Source of the DNA: Rheinheimera sp.
GTDB taxonomy: Bacteria; Pseudomonadota; Gammaproteobacteria; Enterobacterales; Alteromonadaceae
Direction: 5' to 3'
Assembly: GCF_020217005.1 (NCBI RefSeq)
Contig: NZ_JAIWOI010000162.1
Location: forward strand, 1-10,000
DNA: 10,000 nucleotides
Shown here: in pieces, positions 1-7,235 of the stretch
Layout of the letters: every line of letters starts with the position of its first letter
Numbering within the stretch: position 1 is the first letter of the stretch
The notes under the pieces: generated by a model
Database searches by the model: none
Told to the model about the DNA's origin: nothing
The model's input: only the letters and a program-made list of their open reading frames with translations
Program-made: the position numbers and the translations under genes

Positions 1-2396
1 TGATAACTGACAGGGCCTTTGCCGGCATCGACAGCACGGGCTAAAGCGATAAAAGGCAAAAACACCAGCGGGTATTCCAGGCCTTTGGACTTGTGAATAG
101 TGACTATTTTAATCAGAGCTTCGTCGCTTTCTAAACGCAGTTTTTGCTGCTCAGCGGCTAAATCGCCTTGGCCAGCTAAATGCTCGGCCAGATAACGAAT
201 TAAGGCTGCCGGGCCTTCTAATTCCATAGAACGTTGCTGCAACAGTTCAGCCAAATGCAAAATATCGGTTAATAACCGCTCGCCTGCTGGTTGTTGCTGT
301 AAAAACTCTGCCACGGCAAAATCGCGCATCAGCTGCCATAACATCACCAGCACACCTTGTTGTTGCCAGAGGTGCTGATAGGTAGCAAAACGCGCCAACT
401 GCTGCTCCCACAGCAGCTCGTCCTGCAGCAACTGTTCAAGTTCGGTATAACTTAACGACAAGCTCCAGCTCGAGAGCGCTGAGCGCACCAGGCTTTCACG
501 TTGTGGTTCAGCGCAGGCGCGCAGCCAGAGCAATAAATCCAAAGCCACCGGGCTTTCAAACACAGCACCTTTGTCAGATAAATACACTGCAGCCAAATTG
601 CGCTCGGCCAGGGCTTTTTTAATGGCATTGGCTTCCTGCTGGTTATTCACCAACACCGCTATATCGCTGGTTTCAAGCGCAATGAACTGATCTTCTTTCA
701 CAAAACCTGTATGGCCTGCCGCACTACCCGTTAAAAATACGGCGATTTGTTCAGCGCAGGCCTGTGCCATTTCTGAAAGTACGGCGCCTTTACTAAAAGG
801 CTTGCCATCCGGCGAGGCTTTCATACAAAACTCCAGCGCTGTAACAGGCTGTTGCTCTGCGACAAAAGTTTCTTTACGCCCCTGCGCTTCGACCGGGTAA
901 AAACTTAATAAATCCGGCCGCCCCAGCACAAAAGCGCCTAAAGCACGCTGTTCGGCATAACTAAATAAATGGTTGACCGCATTGACCATCGCATGAGTAG
1001 AGCGGAAGTTTTTCGGCAGTTGAAAGTGCCGGCCAGCTGTGGCTTGTTTGGCGGCTAAATAACTATAAATATCAGCACCACGAAAGGCATAAATGGCTTG
1101 TTTCGGGTCGCCTATCAGCAAAATACCGCAGTCGCTTCTGTTTTGACTCAACTGATACACAGCATCAAATAGCTGATACTGCACAGGGTCGGTGTCCTGA
1201 AATTCGTCTATCAGCGCCAGCGGGAATTTGCGTCTGAGCCGCTCAGCCAATACGCCGCCTTCATCTTTTTGCAGCGCTTGTTGCAAACGGCTTAATAGCT
1301 CATCAAAACCCAGCTCAGAGCGTTCTAACTGCAACTGATGGAAACGCCGTGCAAACCAAAAAGCGGCATGCAGCACTAAATCCTGCTCCGGATCTGGCAA
1401 AGCCGCCAGTGCGTCGTCCAGTTTTGCCATAGCCTCAAATGCCGGATGATGTGGCACCGGGCCTTTAAAGGCTTCAGCCAAACCTTGAGGTGTTAAGCGG
1501 CTTTGGCCTGTTTGTAAATCCGGGTCGACCATCTCGGCATCGCTTATCCAGGCCACTAGTTTGGCTAACCAGCTATCGAGATAACGCGCCTGCAATTTGC
1601 GGCCATCCACCTCTTTTCGCTCTATAGCGCCGTGCAGCAAAATCCGGATTTCACTGACCCAGTTATTCCAGGGGGCTTTGAGTTCTGCCAGTTTTTGCTT
1701 GCGCTCTGCTTTGACTTCAGGCAATACCACTGCGGGTCTGGCAGGTTCGGTAAATAACGACAGATGGCTGATAAGCGGCAGAATTTTTTTACGTAACGTC
1801 TCAGGGTTTTGCAGCAGTTGCCAGACGGTGGCTATATGCTCTTCAGGCAAGGGGTAATAAAAATTACGCCAATAATCGCGCATCACATCCAGCTGCAACT
1901 GCTCGACATCTGTCACCAGGTTTTGTTCAAACAAATAGCCACTAGAGAGCGCAAATTCAGCCAGCACTTTGTTACACCAGCCGTGAATGGTCGAAATGGC
2001 GGCTTCATCCAGATACTGCACCGCCAGTTCCAGCTGATAAGCACAATGCGGCCACTGCTCCGGGGTAAATTCGCTGCGCAGGCTTTGTAAAAAAGGGTCG
2101 GCCTGCTCTTTATTTAAAGCATCGGTTTGTTCACGGAAATAACGGGCAGCGTCTGCTAAACGCTGGCCTATACGTTCAGTCAGCTCTTGGGTTGCCGCTT
2201 CGGTAAAAGTCACCACCAGAATATCAGGTGGTAATAAAGCTTTGCTGCAGCCATGGCCCAACACCAAACGTAAATACAACGCCGCTATGGTAAAGGTTTT
2301 GCCTGTGCCGGCACTGGCTTCAATCAGCTGACTGCCGGCCAATGGAAAGGATAATAAATCCAGATTGGCTATAGCTGGTGTGATAGCGGTATTCAT
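1..2396 (-). CDS. recB: RecBCD subunit RecB, 5' part (cut by left window edge)
   Basis: RecB is the 3'-to-5' helicase and nuclease subunit of the RecBCD complex that processes double-strand breaks and degrades linear DNA. The reading frame is open from the ATG to the window edge, giving 798 complete codons. Visible SF1 helicase motifs are Walker A ASAGTGKT (residues 27-34), DEFQDTDPVQYQLFD (from 397), GDPKQAIYAFRG (from 429) and TIHKSKGLEYP (766-776). The last helicase motif and the C-terminal nuclease domain lie beyond the edge, so nuclease residues cannot be judged. The start ATG overlaps the recC stop as ATGA. A GAGG lies 7 bases upstream, inside recC, which implies translational coupling. 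I see no frameshift. Family identity is near certain from motif order and spacing. Confidence 0.96.
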   Translation of the reverse strand, partial: MNTAITPAIANLDLLSFPLAGSQLIEASAGTGKTFTIAALYLRLVLGHGCSKALLPPDILVVTFTEAATQELTERIGQRLADAARYFREQTDALNKEQADPFLQSLRSEFTPEQWPHCAYQLELAVQYLDEAAISTIHGWCNKVLAEFALSSGYLFEQNLVTDVEQLQLDVMRDYWRNFYYPLPEEHIATVWQLLQNPETLRKKILPLISHLSLFTEPARPAVVLPEVKAERKQKLAELKAPWNNWVSEIRILLHGAIERKEVDGRKLQARYLDSWLAKLVAWISDAEMVDPDLQTGQSRLTPQGLAEAFKGPVPHHPAFEAMAKLDDALAALPDPEQDLVLHAAFWFARRFHQLQLERSELGFDELLSRLQQALQKDEGGVLAERLRRKFPLALIDEFQDTDPVQYQLFDAVYQLSQNRSDCGILLIGDPKQAIYAFRGADIYSYLAAKQATAGRHFQLPKNFRSTHAMVNAVNHLFSYAEQRALGAFVLGRPDLLSFYPVEAQGRKETFVAEQQPVTALEFCMKASPDGKPFSKGAVLSEMAQACAEQIAVFLTGSAAGHTGFVKEDQFIALETSDIAVLVNNQQEANAIKKALAERNLAAVYLSDKGAVFESPVALDLLLWLRACAEPQRESLVRSALSSWSLSLSYTELEQLLQDELLWEQQLARFATYQHLWQQQGVLVMLWQLMRDFAVAEFLQQQPAGERLLTDILHLAELLQQRSMELEGPAALIRYLAEHLAGQGDLAAEQQKLRLESDEALIKIVTIHKSKGLEYPLVFLPFIALARAVDAGKGPVSY

Positions 2397-5300
2397 GTCG
2401 ATACCTCGCTATAGTTGATGGCCAATAATGGCCCGTATAAAGCCGTGGCATTTTTTTCTAACTGGCCGTTTTGCCAAAGTGCTTCAAAGTGAGCAAAAGC
2501 GCGCTGTAAATAAGGACTACGCTGCACTGAGCCAGCGTTAAAGTCATCGCCCATATACACTCGTTCCAGCTTCGACAGCAGTTTGTCGTCCAAAGCCGCG
2601 CCTTTTTCCAACTGTTTAACCAGTTCGACCCCAACATTAAATTCCAGCGCCAGCGGTGCTGATAGCCCTTGTTGCATCAGCTGTAAAATCTGTGTCAGTT
2701 GCTGCCCAGCTTGTTGTTTATCAATGGGGTGCAGTACCAACTGCCCTACTCTGGACAGCAGATAAAAGCTTAATGACACACCACTGGCACAACATAAAAG
2801 CAGTTTCAGATAAGGCGCAATAAGATGCCGCCAGTTGATACTGCGATCCTTGATTAAAGCAACAGGCAATAGCTCGGCATAAGCCAAAGCAGAGTGGTCG
2901 GCGCTGCGCCTGAACCCTGTTAAATGTTCAGCCAGTTCACCCTGCTGACCAACAAAACGCAGCGGATAAAAACCAGTATCTGCCACAGGAAAAGCAGATA
3001 AAAACTGCTGATAGCCCGCGGCCAGCTCGTCCAGCCCTGCGACTAAATCCTGCTGCATTAAGGCAGCACCAGAGCCCACCGCCAAGCGGCCTTGCTGGCG
3101 GAATAACTCCAGTTGTTGCTCTGTCCGTTGTTGCCACTGGCCGTGATGCTCGACACTACGTTTTAACTCTGCCACCAGTTGCTGTTGCATTTGCCAGCGT
3201 TCCAGTGGCTCTAAAGCAAAAACTTCATCGTTAATACTGGCCAGTTCCGGCAGTTCCAACCGCACTTTTAAGCGTTCATTAAAAAAGAACCGCACCGGCT
3301 CACGCATAAAATCGGCGGCTTGTTTTAAGGTCCAGTGCAATTCTTGAGGTACTGCTAGTGTTTCGCCTTGCGCTGTTGCCACGGCCTTTTGATGCAAGCT
3401 GGCCCATTCCCGCTGATAGCTGACCAGCTTCGAGCCCGCTTCACGATAACGCCTGCTAAAAGGCTGCAACGGATGCTCTACAGTGATTTGCTCTAAAACA
3501 TCAGAACCATCAGCCATAGTCCAGCCTGTAGACAGATGATCACGCAGCTGACTGACCAGCACCGAAGGCGCTCGGGCGCTGTTATCAAACACGCTAAAAC
3601 CTACCCAACTGATATAAAACTGCTGGCGGGCCGACAATAAAGCTTCAAGCAATAAATAACGGTCATCGTCGCGGCGTGAACGGTCGCCACTGCGATAATC
3701 CGTCGCCATCAAATCAAAATCCTGCCGCTGCTTCGCCCGTGGATAAGCACCATCGTTCATGCCGAGCAAACAAATCACCGCAAAAGGAATAGAGCGCATC
3801 GGCAGTAAAGTGGCGAAATTGACGCGACCACTGAAAAACTTCTGCTGCAAACCACCGGCCTGCACAGGTTCGAGCAATGCCTGACGGGCAATTTGTAAAC
3901 TTAACTCTTCTTCAAGTTCAGCCCCTGTGGTGTTGTCGAGCCAAGTTTGCAGTTGCTGTTGTAGTTGCTGCAGCAGTTGCTGACTTTCCAGCTCGTCTGG
4001 GGCAAAGAAGTCCTGCAGCAGCTGAGTAAAGACCAAATGCCAACCAGCCGGGCTGCGTTTTACACTCAGTTGTTGCCATAACTCGTTGATTTTTTGCAGC
4101 AGCACCAGCACAGGGCCAAGTTCGGCCGCTTCTAAACCGGCTACGTCAGCATAAGGCGCTATACCTTGCCAGGGCGCTGTATCGCCTGCCACATACCCCA
4201 GCAGCATACGGCGAATGCCAAAAAGCCAGCTGTTTTGCTCAAAACCATGCTGCAAACCCAGTTGCTGACGGTGCTGCTGATCCAGCCCCCAGCGAATGCC
4301 AGCCCCTTCTATCCATTGTTTTATCTTGGGTAAAGCCGCTGCTTTTAAGCCAAACCTTTGCTGCAAGGCGCTGATATCCAGCATATCGAATACTGTACTG
4401 GCGTTTAAACGTTGCTGCTCAGGGCTTAACAGCACTTCCAGCGCCTGTAATAACGGCTGCTGCTTTTTGCTTTGTTGATCGGAAATACTGTAAGGGATAT
4501 AACGCAAATCCCCCATTGGCATTTTGCCAAATACAGCCTCAATTAAAGGCGCGTAGCTATTGATGTCCGGCACCATCACCATCACATCTTTCGCACCCAG
4601 CTCTGGGTGATCGGCAAACAGCTTCAGCAGATGATCATGCAGAATCTCCACTTCACGCAGTGGGCTATGGGCTTTTTGAAAACTAATACTGCGCGCCGCT
4701 TCAGCTGTTAACGCTGGCCACTGGCTTTGGCTTTCTGTGATGGAGCGCAGCTGTAAAATATCGTCCTGCAACTGGCCTAATAAATGGCTGGTATCGGGGC
4801 TTTCAAATAAGTCGACTTTTTGATGGGCAAACAGCTCTTTATGAGCGGCTGTTTCGTCAAACTGATCCAGCAAGCGAATATAATCCCGCCCCTGCTTGCC
4901 CCAGGCTGCCAACAGAGGTTGAGCCTGACCAGCTAACTGCTCGGCACTGGCAAAAGCTAAAAAACCGGCCTTTTCCGGCTGGCGTCTTTGCGCTGCTTTG
5001 ACTTTGTCTTTTTCGGCAATAATATCGGCCCAATACAACTGACAAGGGTTCAGCACCGCCAATAGAATCTGACAATAGGGCGCGAGAGCTGACAGCACTT
5101 CCAGCATTTGCTGCGGCAAAGACGAAATACCAAAAATAATGACACGGCGTGGTAAATTTTTTGGCGCTTGTTTCCAACGTTTTACTTGCTGCAAAAAGGC
5201 CTGATGCAAAGAAAACCGGCTTTGTTGCTGCTGTTCTGCGGGCAGCTCCGCTAAAATCGCCTGCCAGAGTTTAGCCTGCCACAGCTGATCATCCGGCATG

Positions 5301-5842
5301 GCTTTCGCCTCACCATCCATTTGTGCCAGGCGATACAAGCCTTTGGCCCAATCGGCCAGCCAATCGGCGCGGTACACCTGATACTGGTCAAATAAATCCG
5401 CCAGTTTCAATGCCAGCTGCGAGCGTTTTTGCTGATCTTTATCCTCACTGATAAAACGGCGCAGCAGCTCAAATTCATCTTGTAAAACTAACTCAGGCAA
5501 CAAACGGAAAATACGCCAGCGTAAACTGTCTTTACTAAACACAGATAAATCAGGTAGTTGCTGCTCTGGCAGCGCCAGCTGATACATGCTCCAGATAAAA
5601 CGGCCCGGTAACTGCACCTGTAGAGCAGCCGCTATCCCCAAACCACGCTCATAGGGATCGGTTTCATCAGGGGACGCGGCAAAAGCCAGTTTCAGCCACT
5701 GCGCTATACCATTACTTTGCACCAGCACCTGTTCAAGCTCTAAGGGCGAGAGCGGATAACGCTGACAAAACTGTACCAAAAGCGAGCGCAGCTGCTCCAG
5801 CTGATTGGAATGGATCACTAAAAAACCAGGCTCAAGTGCCAA
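2393..5842 (-). CDS. recC: RecBCD subunit RecC (Chi-recognition scaffold)
   Basis: RecC is the catalytically dead helicase/nuclease-like subunit that holds RecB and RecD together, splits the duplex and reads the Chi site. The 1149 residues compare with about 1120 in E. coli, so the gene is full length. The N-terminus aligns by eye with E. coli RecC: IHSN (10-13), VLVQSNGIAQWL (39-50), then a conserved block DLFDQYQVYRADWL. A later block reads ICLLGMNDGAYPR. The start chosen is TTG at 5842: an in-frame TAA lies 18 bases upstream, no ATG occurs between, and a GGAG lies 10 bases before the TTG. This rare start may keep expression low. The protein is glutamine-rich, with a dense stretch near 3945-3990. 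It heads a recC-recB transcription unit; ptrA, which separates the two in enterics, is absent. Confidence 0.97.
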   Translation of the reverse strand: MALEPGFLVIHSNQLEQLRSLLVQFCQRYPLSPLELEQVLVQSNGIAQWLKLAFAASPDETDPYERGLGIAAALQVQLPGRFIWSMYQLALPEQQLPDLSVFSKDSLRWRIFRLLPELVLQDEFELLRRFISEDKDQQKRSQLALKLADLFDQYQVYRADWLADWAKGLYRLAQMDGEAKAMPDDQLWQAKLWQAILAELPAEQQQQSRFSLHQAFLQQVKRWKQAPKNLPRRVIIFGISSLPQQMLEVLSALAPYCQILLAVLNPCQLYWADIIAEKDKVKAAQRRQPEKAGFLAFASAEQLAGQAQPLLAAWGKQGRDYIRLLDQFDETAAHKELFAHQKVDLFESPDTSHLLGQLQDDILQLRSITESQSQWPALTAEAARSISFQKAHSPLREVEILHDHLLKLFADHPELGAKDVMVMVPDINSYAPLIEAVFGKMPMGDLRYIPYSISDQQSKKQQPLLQALEVLLSPEQQRLNASTVFDMLDISALQQRFGLKAAALPKIKQWIEGAGIRWGLDQQHRQQLGLQHGFEQNSWLFGIRRMLLGYVAGDTAPWQGIAPYADVAGLEAAELGPVLVLLQKINELWQQLSVKRSPAGWHLVFTQLLQDFFAPDELESQQLLQQLQQQLQTWLDNTTGAELEEELSLQIARQALLEPVQAGGLQQKFFSGRVNFATLLPMRSIPFAVICLLGMNDGAYPRAKQRQDFDLMATDYRSGDRSRRDDDRYLLLEALLSARQQFYISWVGFSVFDNSARAPSVLVSQLRDHLSTGWTMADGSDVLEQITVEHPLQPFSRRYREAGSKLVSYQREWASLHQKAVATAQGETLAVPQELHWTLKQAADFMREPVRFFFNERLKVRLELPELASINDEVFALEPLERWQMQQQLVAELKRSVEHHGQWQQRTEQQLELFRQQGRLAVGSGAALMQQDLVAGLDELAAGYQQFLSAFPVADTGFYPLRFVGQQGELAEHLTGFRRSADHSALAYAELLPVALIKDRSINWRHLIAPYLKLLLCCASGVSLSFYLLSRVGQLVLHPIDKQQAGQQLTQILQLMQQGLSAPLALEFNVGVELVKQLEKGAALDDKLLSKLERVYMGDDFNAGSVQRSPYLQRAFAHFEALWQNGQLEKNATALYGPLLAINYSEVST

Positions 5843-5884
5843 TGCGACAGTACTCCGTTAGTCTTTATTCGTTTGCTGTTTTTC

Positions 5885-6012
5885 TATACCCAAGTAACTT
5901 GACGTTGCAGCGAGGCGACAAGCCAGTGAGACCTCAGGAGCATAGTCAAACTATGTGACTGGGGCGAAATAGCGCAGTCAACAAAGCCGCAGCTTCAAGG
6001 ACGACGGGTATA
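5885..6012. repeat. 128-bp imperfect palindromic intergenic element
   Basis: The segment starts with TATACCC and ends with GGGTATA, a perfect 7-base terminal inverted repeat. Reading inward from both ends, the arms keep the pattern TATACCC, six variable bases, CTTGA, then a partly matching G.TGC.GC block. At the centre (5941-5955) sits a perfect small hairpin, CATAGT-CAA-ACTATG. It encodes nothing. The form suggests a dispersed REP-like or MITE-like intergenic repeat, and the sequence resembles repeats I associate with marine and aquatic gammaproteobacteria, but only one copy is in this window. Its left end is 43 bp from the recC start. I see no clear target-site duplication. Confidence 0.6.
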
Positions 6013-6104
6013 AAACTGATTTTGCCACAGTGAGTTGCATACGCCTATCAAGTTTTTTGTGAATTTAGTTGCTACGAGGTTTGGAGCAGAAGCTGTTCAA
6101 TAAA

Positions 6105-6144
6105 GCTGCAGTGGCACACCGCCTGAGTGCTGGTGTGCTGCAGC
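6105..6144 (-). terminator. Bulged hairpin, likely terminator after the lipoprotein operon
   Basis: GCTGCAG (6105-6111) pairs with CTGCAGC (6138-6144), and CACACC (6115-6120) pairs with GGTGTG (6132-6137), leaving a three-base bulge (6112-6114) and an 11-base loop. On the minus strand the stem is followed by TTTATTGAAC, a weak U tract. It begins 16 bases after the stop of the 109-residue gene, which suits a terminator separating that operon from recC. The weak U tract keeps confidence moderate. Confidence 0.45.
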
Positions 6145-6159
6145 AAATTCCGGTGGCCT

Positions 6160-6489
6160 TTAAATCAAAGTAAACCCCAAAGCGGTATTCACCGTATCTT
6201 TGACTACATCAAGCGCGGCGTTGAGTGCCTGTTCAACAGCTAACACGCCTAATCCTTTAATCGTCAGCAGCACCATACGGCTGGCGTTTTTCTGAATGGA
6301 TAAATGCAGCGCAGCTTCTTCGGCATCAATTTTGTTTGCCACTTTCAGCGCTTCGATCATCACCAGGGACTGAGCTAACTTTTTTGCTTCCGACTCCGCA
6401 TACTCTTTAATCTCAGGCCATTTTTCCGACAGGACGCCCTGCATGGCGTTCAGCATAGTTCCTGCTAATTCTCCGGCATTAATACTCAT
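6160..6489 (-). CDS. Unrecognised 109-residue protein, partner of the lipoprotein
   Basis: I do not recognise this family. The protein is predicted to be mostly helical: a charged N-terminal half (around KEYAESEAKKLAQ, residues 29-41) and a C-terminal half rich in Ala, Val, Leu and Gly (about residues 70-109, from ASRMVLL to the end) that could be an amphipathic or membrane-contacting helix pair. There is no signal peptide and no cysteine. The ATG at 6489 was chosen because AGGAG lies 8 bases upstream; a GTG directly before it (6492) would give one extra residue with 5-base spacing. It starts 19 bp after the lipoprotein stop, so the two are almost certainly co-transcribed and probably act together. 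Function is unknown. Confidence 0.8.
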   Translation of the reverse strand: MSINAGELAGTMLNAMQGVLSEKWPEIKEYAESEAKKLAQSLVMIEALKVANKIDAEEAALHLSIQKNASRMVLLTIKGLGVLAVEQALNAALDVVKDTVNTALGFTLI

Positions 6490-6508
6490 CACTTGATCTC
6501 CTGTTCAG

Positions 6509-6997
6509 TTAATTGGCTTCGCCACGTTTTTTCGCCAGCTCCAACTTTAATATGGCGGTAAAACTGGCATTAAATGCAGAGCGCAGCGCTTTGATTTCAT
6601 CAGAGCTCACACACTTGAGCTCTCCCTCTGTGGTGGTCTTTTTATCTTTTAATTGATGCAGCGCTTGCAGGTCATTTAAGCTGCTGGTCAGTAAAACTAT
6701 CTGTTCTGCGGTAATATCATTGTTTGGAATTGCATCCACCCGTACCTTAATGGCGCTCAAATCCACCTTAGCTTCGGTATAAAACGCAGAGTTATTACTG
6801 TAACTGCATTCAGGCAGACCATCTTTTGTTTCCAGCTCAGTTAAAAATGTCTCCATTTTGCGCTGCAACGCCGTCACATTTTGATCCGTGGTTTCATCAT
6901 AAGAGGCGATAAGTTTTACCGTACAGCCTGACATAGCCAGCAGAAGCAAGACCGCCAGTATCAGCCTTAGCGGGTTGTATCCGTTGTTTGTATTCAT
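6509..6997 (-). CDS. Putative outer-membrane lipoprotein, function unknown
   Basis: The 162-residue product has a lipoprotein signal: Arg at residue 11, a hydrophobic core (12-21) and a lipobox ending M-S-G-C with the lipidated Cys at 25. Residue +2 after the Cys is Thr, not Asp, which predicts outer-membrane sorting by the Lol system. The mature part is acidic and helical, with a segment SYDETTDQNVTALQRKMETF near its start and two further cysteines (in PECSY and LKCVS) that could form a disulfide. The ATG at 6997 was chosen because AAAGGAG precedes it by 6 bases and it places the signal peptide at the N-terminus; the frame stays open for 23 more codons upstream, but those look non-coding. 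It is the first gene of a two-gene operon. I do not recognise a named family. Confidence 0.85.
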   Translation of the reverse strand: MNTNNGYNPLRLILAVLLLLAMSGCTVKLIASYDETTDQNVTALQRKMETFLTELETKDGLPECSYSNNSAFYTEAKVDLSAIKVRVDAIPNNDITAEQIVLLTSSLNDLQALHQLKDKKTTTEGELKCVSSDEIKALRSAFNASFTAILKLELAKKRGEAN

Positions 6998-7235
6998 CAA
7001 AATCTCCTTTGCAGTAAAAGATAAAACACTCAGACTGGACTGATGCCCTTCATTGCCTTTGGTCATCTGCTCAATGTTGTAAACAAGCCTAGAACAATGT
7101 TCCTTCTTTTACAACAAAACAGTGCACAGTACTCTGACAGGAAAAAATGCTGCCGCTGTCCTGATAATTTCGCAGGCAAGCTGTAGCTCTGGCATATATA
7201 GTTGAATGAGCTTTCGCTGACTCCGGATCTATCCT
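6998..7235. other. Divergent intergenic region, lipoprotein operon / solute-binding gene
   Basis: The region must hold start signals for both divergent units. It contains the nested inverted repeat at 7075-7116. A TATATA at 7195-7200 is a possible -10 box for the plus-strand gene, 36 bp before its ATG, but no good -35 was found at 16-18 bp. For the minus-strand gene I found no convincing -35/-10 pair. No RNA gene or extra ORF is supported here. Confidence 0.45.
7075..7116. promoter_or_regulatory. Nested inverted repeat, operator-like
   Basis: TGTTGTAAA (7075-7083) and TTTACAACA (7108-7116) form perfect 9-base arms. Almost centred inside them is a second palindrome, GAACA-A-TGTTC (7092-7102). 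The site is 77 bp upstream of the lipoprotein start and 119 bp upstream of the solute-binding gene, a position where a dimeric or tetrameric regulator could control either. The arms are too far apart and too AT-rich for a terminator, and no U tract follows. The regulator is unknown. Confidence 0.4.

Larger units (their letters stand above)
5843..6159. other. Intergenic region upstream of recC
   Basis: This gap between the 109-residue gene and recC holds no credible ORF. It contains a palindromic element (5885-6012) and a hairpin (6105-6144), both described separately. Between them, on the minus strand, a weak promoter-like pair TTCACA (6063-6058) and TATGCA (6041-6036) with a 16-base spacer could serve recC. 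The -10 box matches consensus at only three positions, so this is a guess. If it is right, the palindromic element would be transcribed as part of the recC leader. Confidence 0.5.

Noticed and set aside
1597..2090. Two plus-strand open frames (86 and 93 codons)
   Set aside because: They lie antisense inside the conserved helicase region of recB and show no family resemblance.
2583..5177. Several short frames on both strands (2583-2765, 2937-3137, 4296-4478, 4857-5177)
   Set aside because: All fall inside recC in other frames; Cys/Ser-rich or low-complexity products typical of shadow frames.
6998..7066. 23-codon upstream extension of the lipoprotein
   Set aside because: It would bury the signal peptide; the internal ATG at 6997 has a strong ribosome binding site.
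7136..7160. GACAG...CTGTC inverted repeat
   Set aside because: Only 5-base arms with a long spacer; expected by chance.
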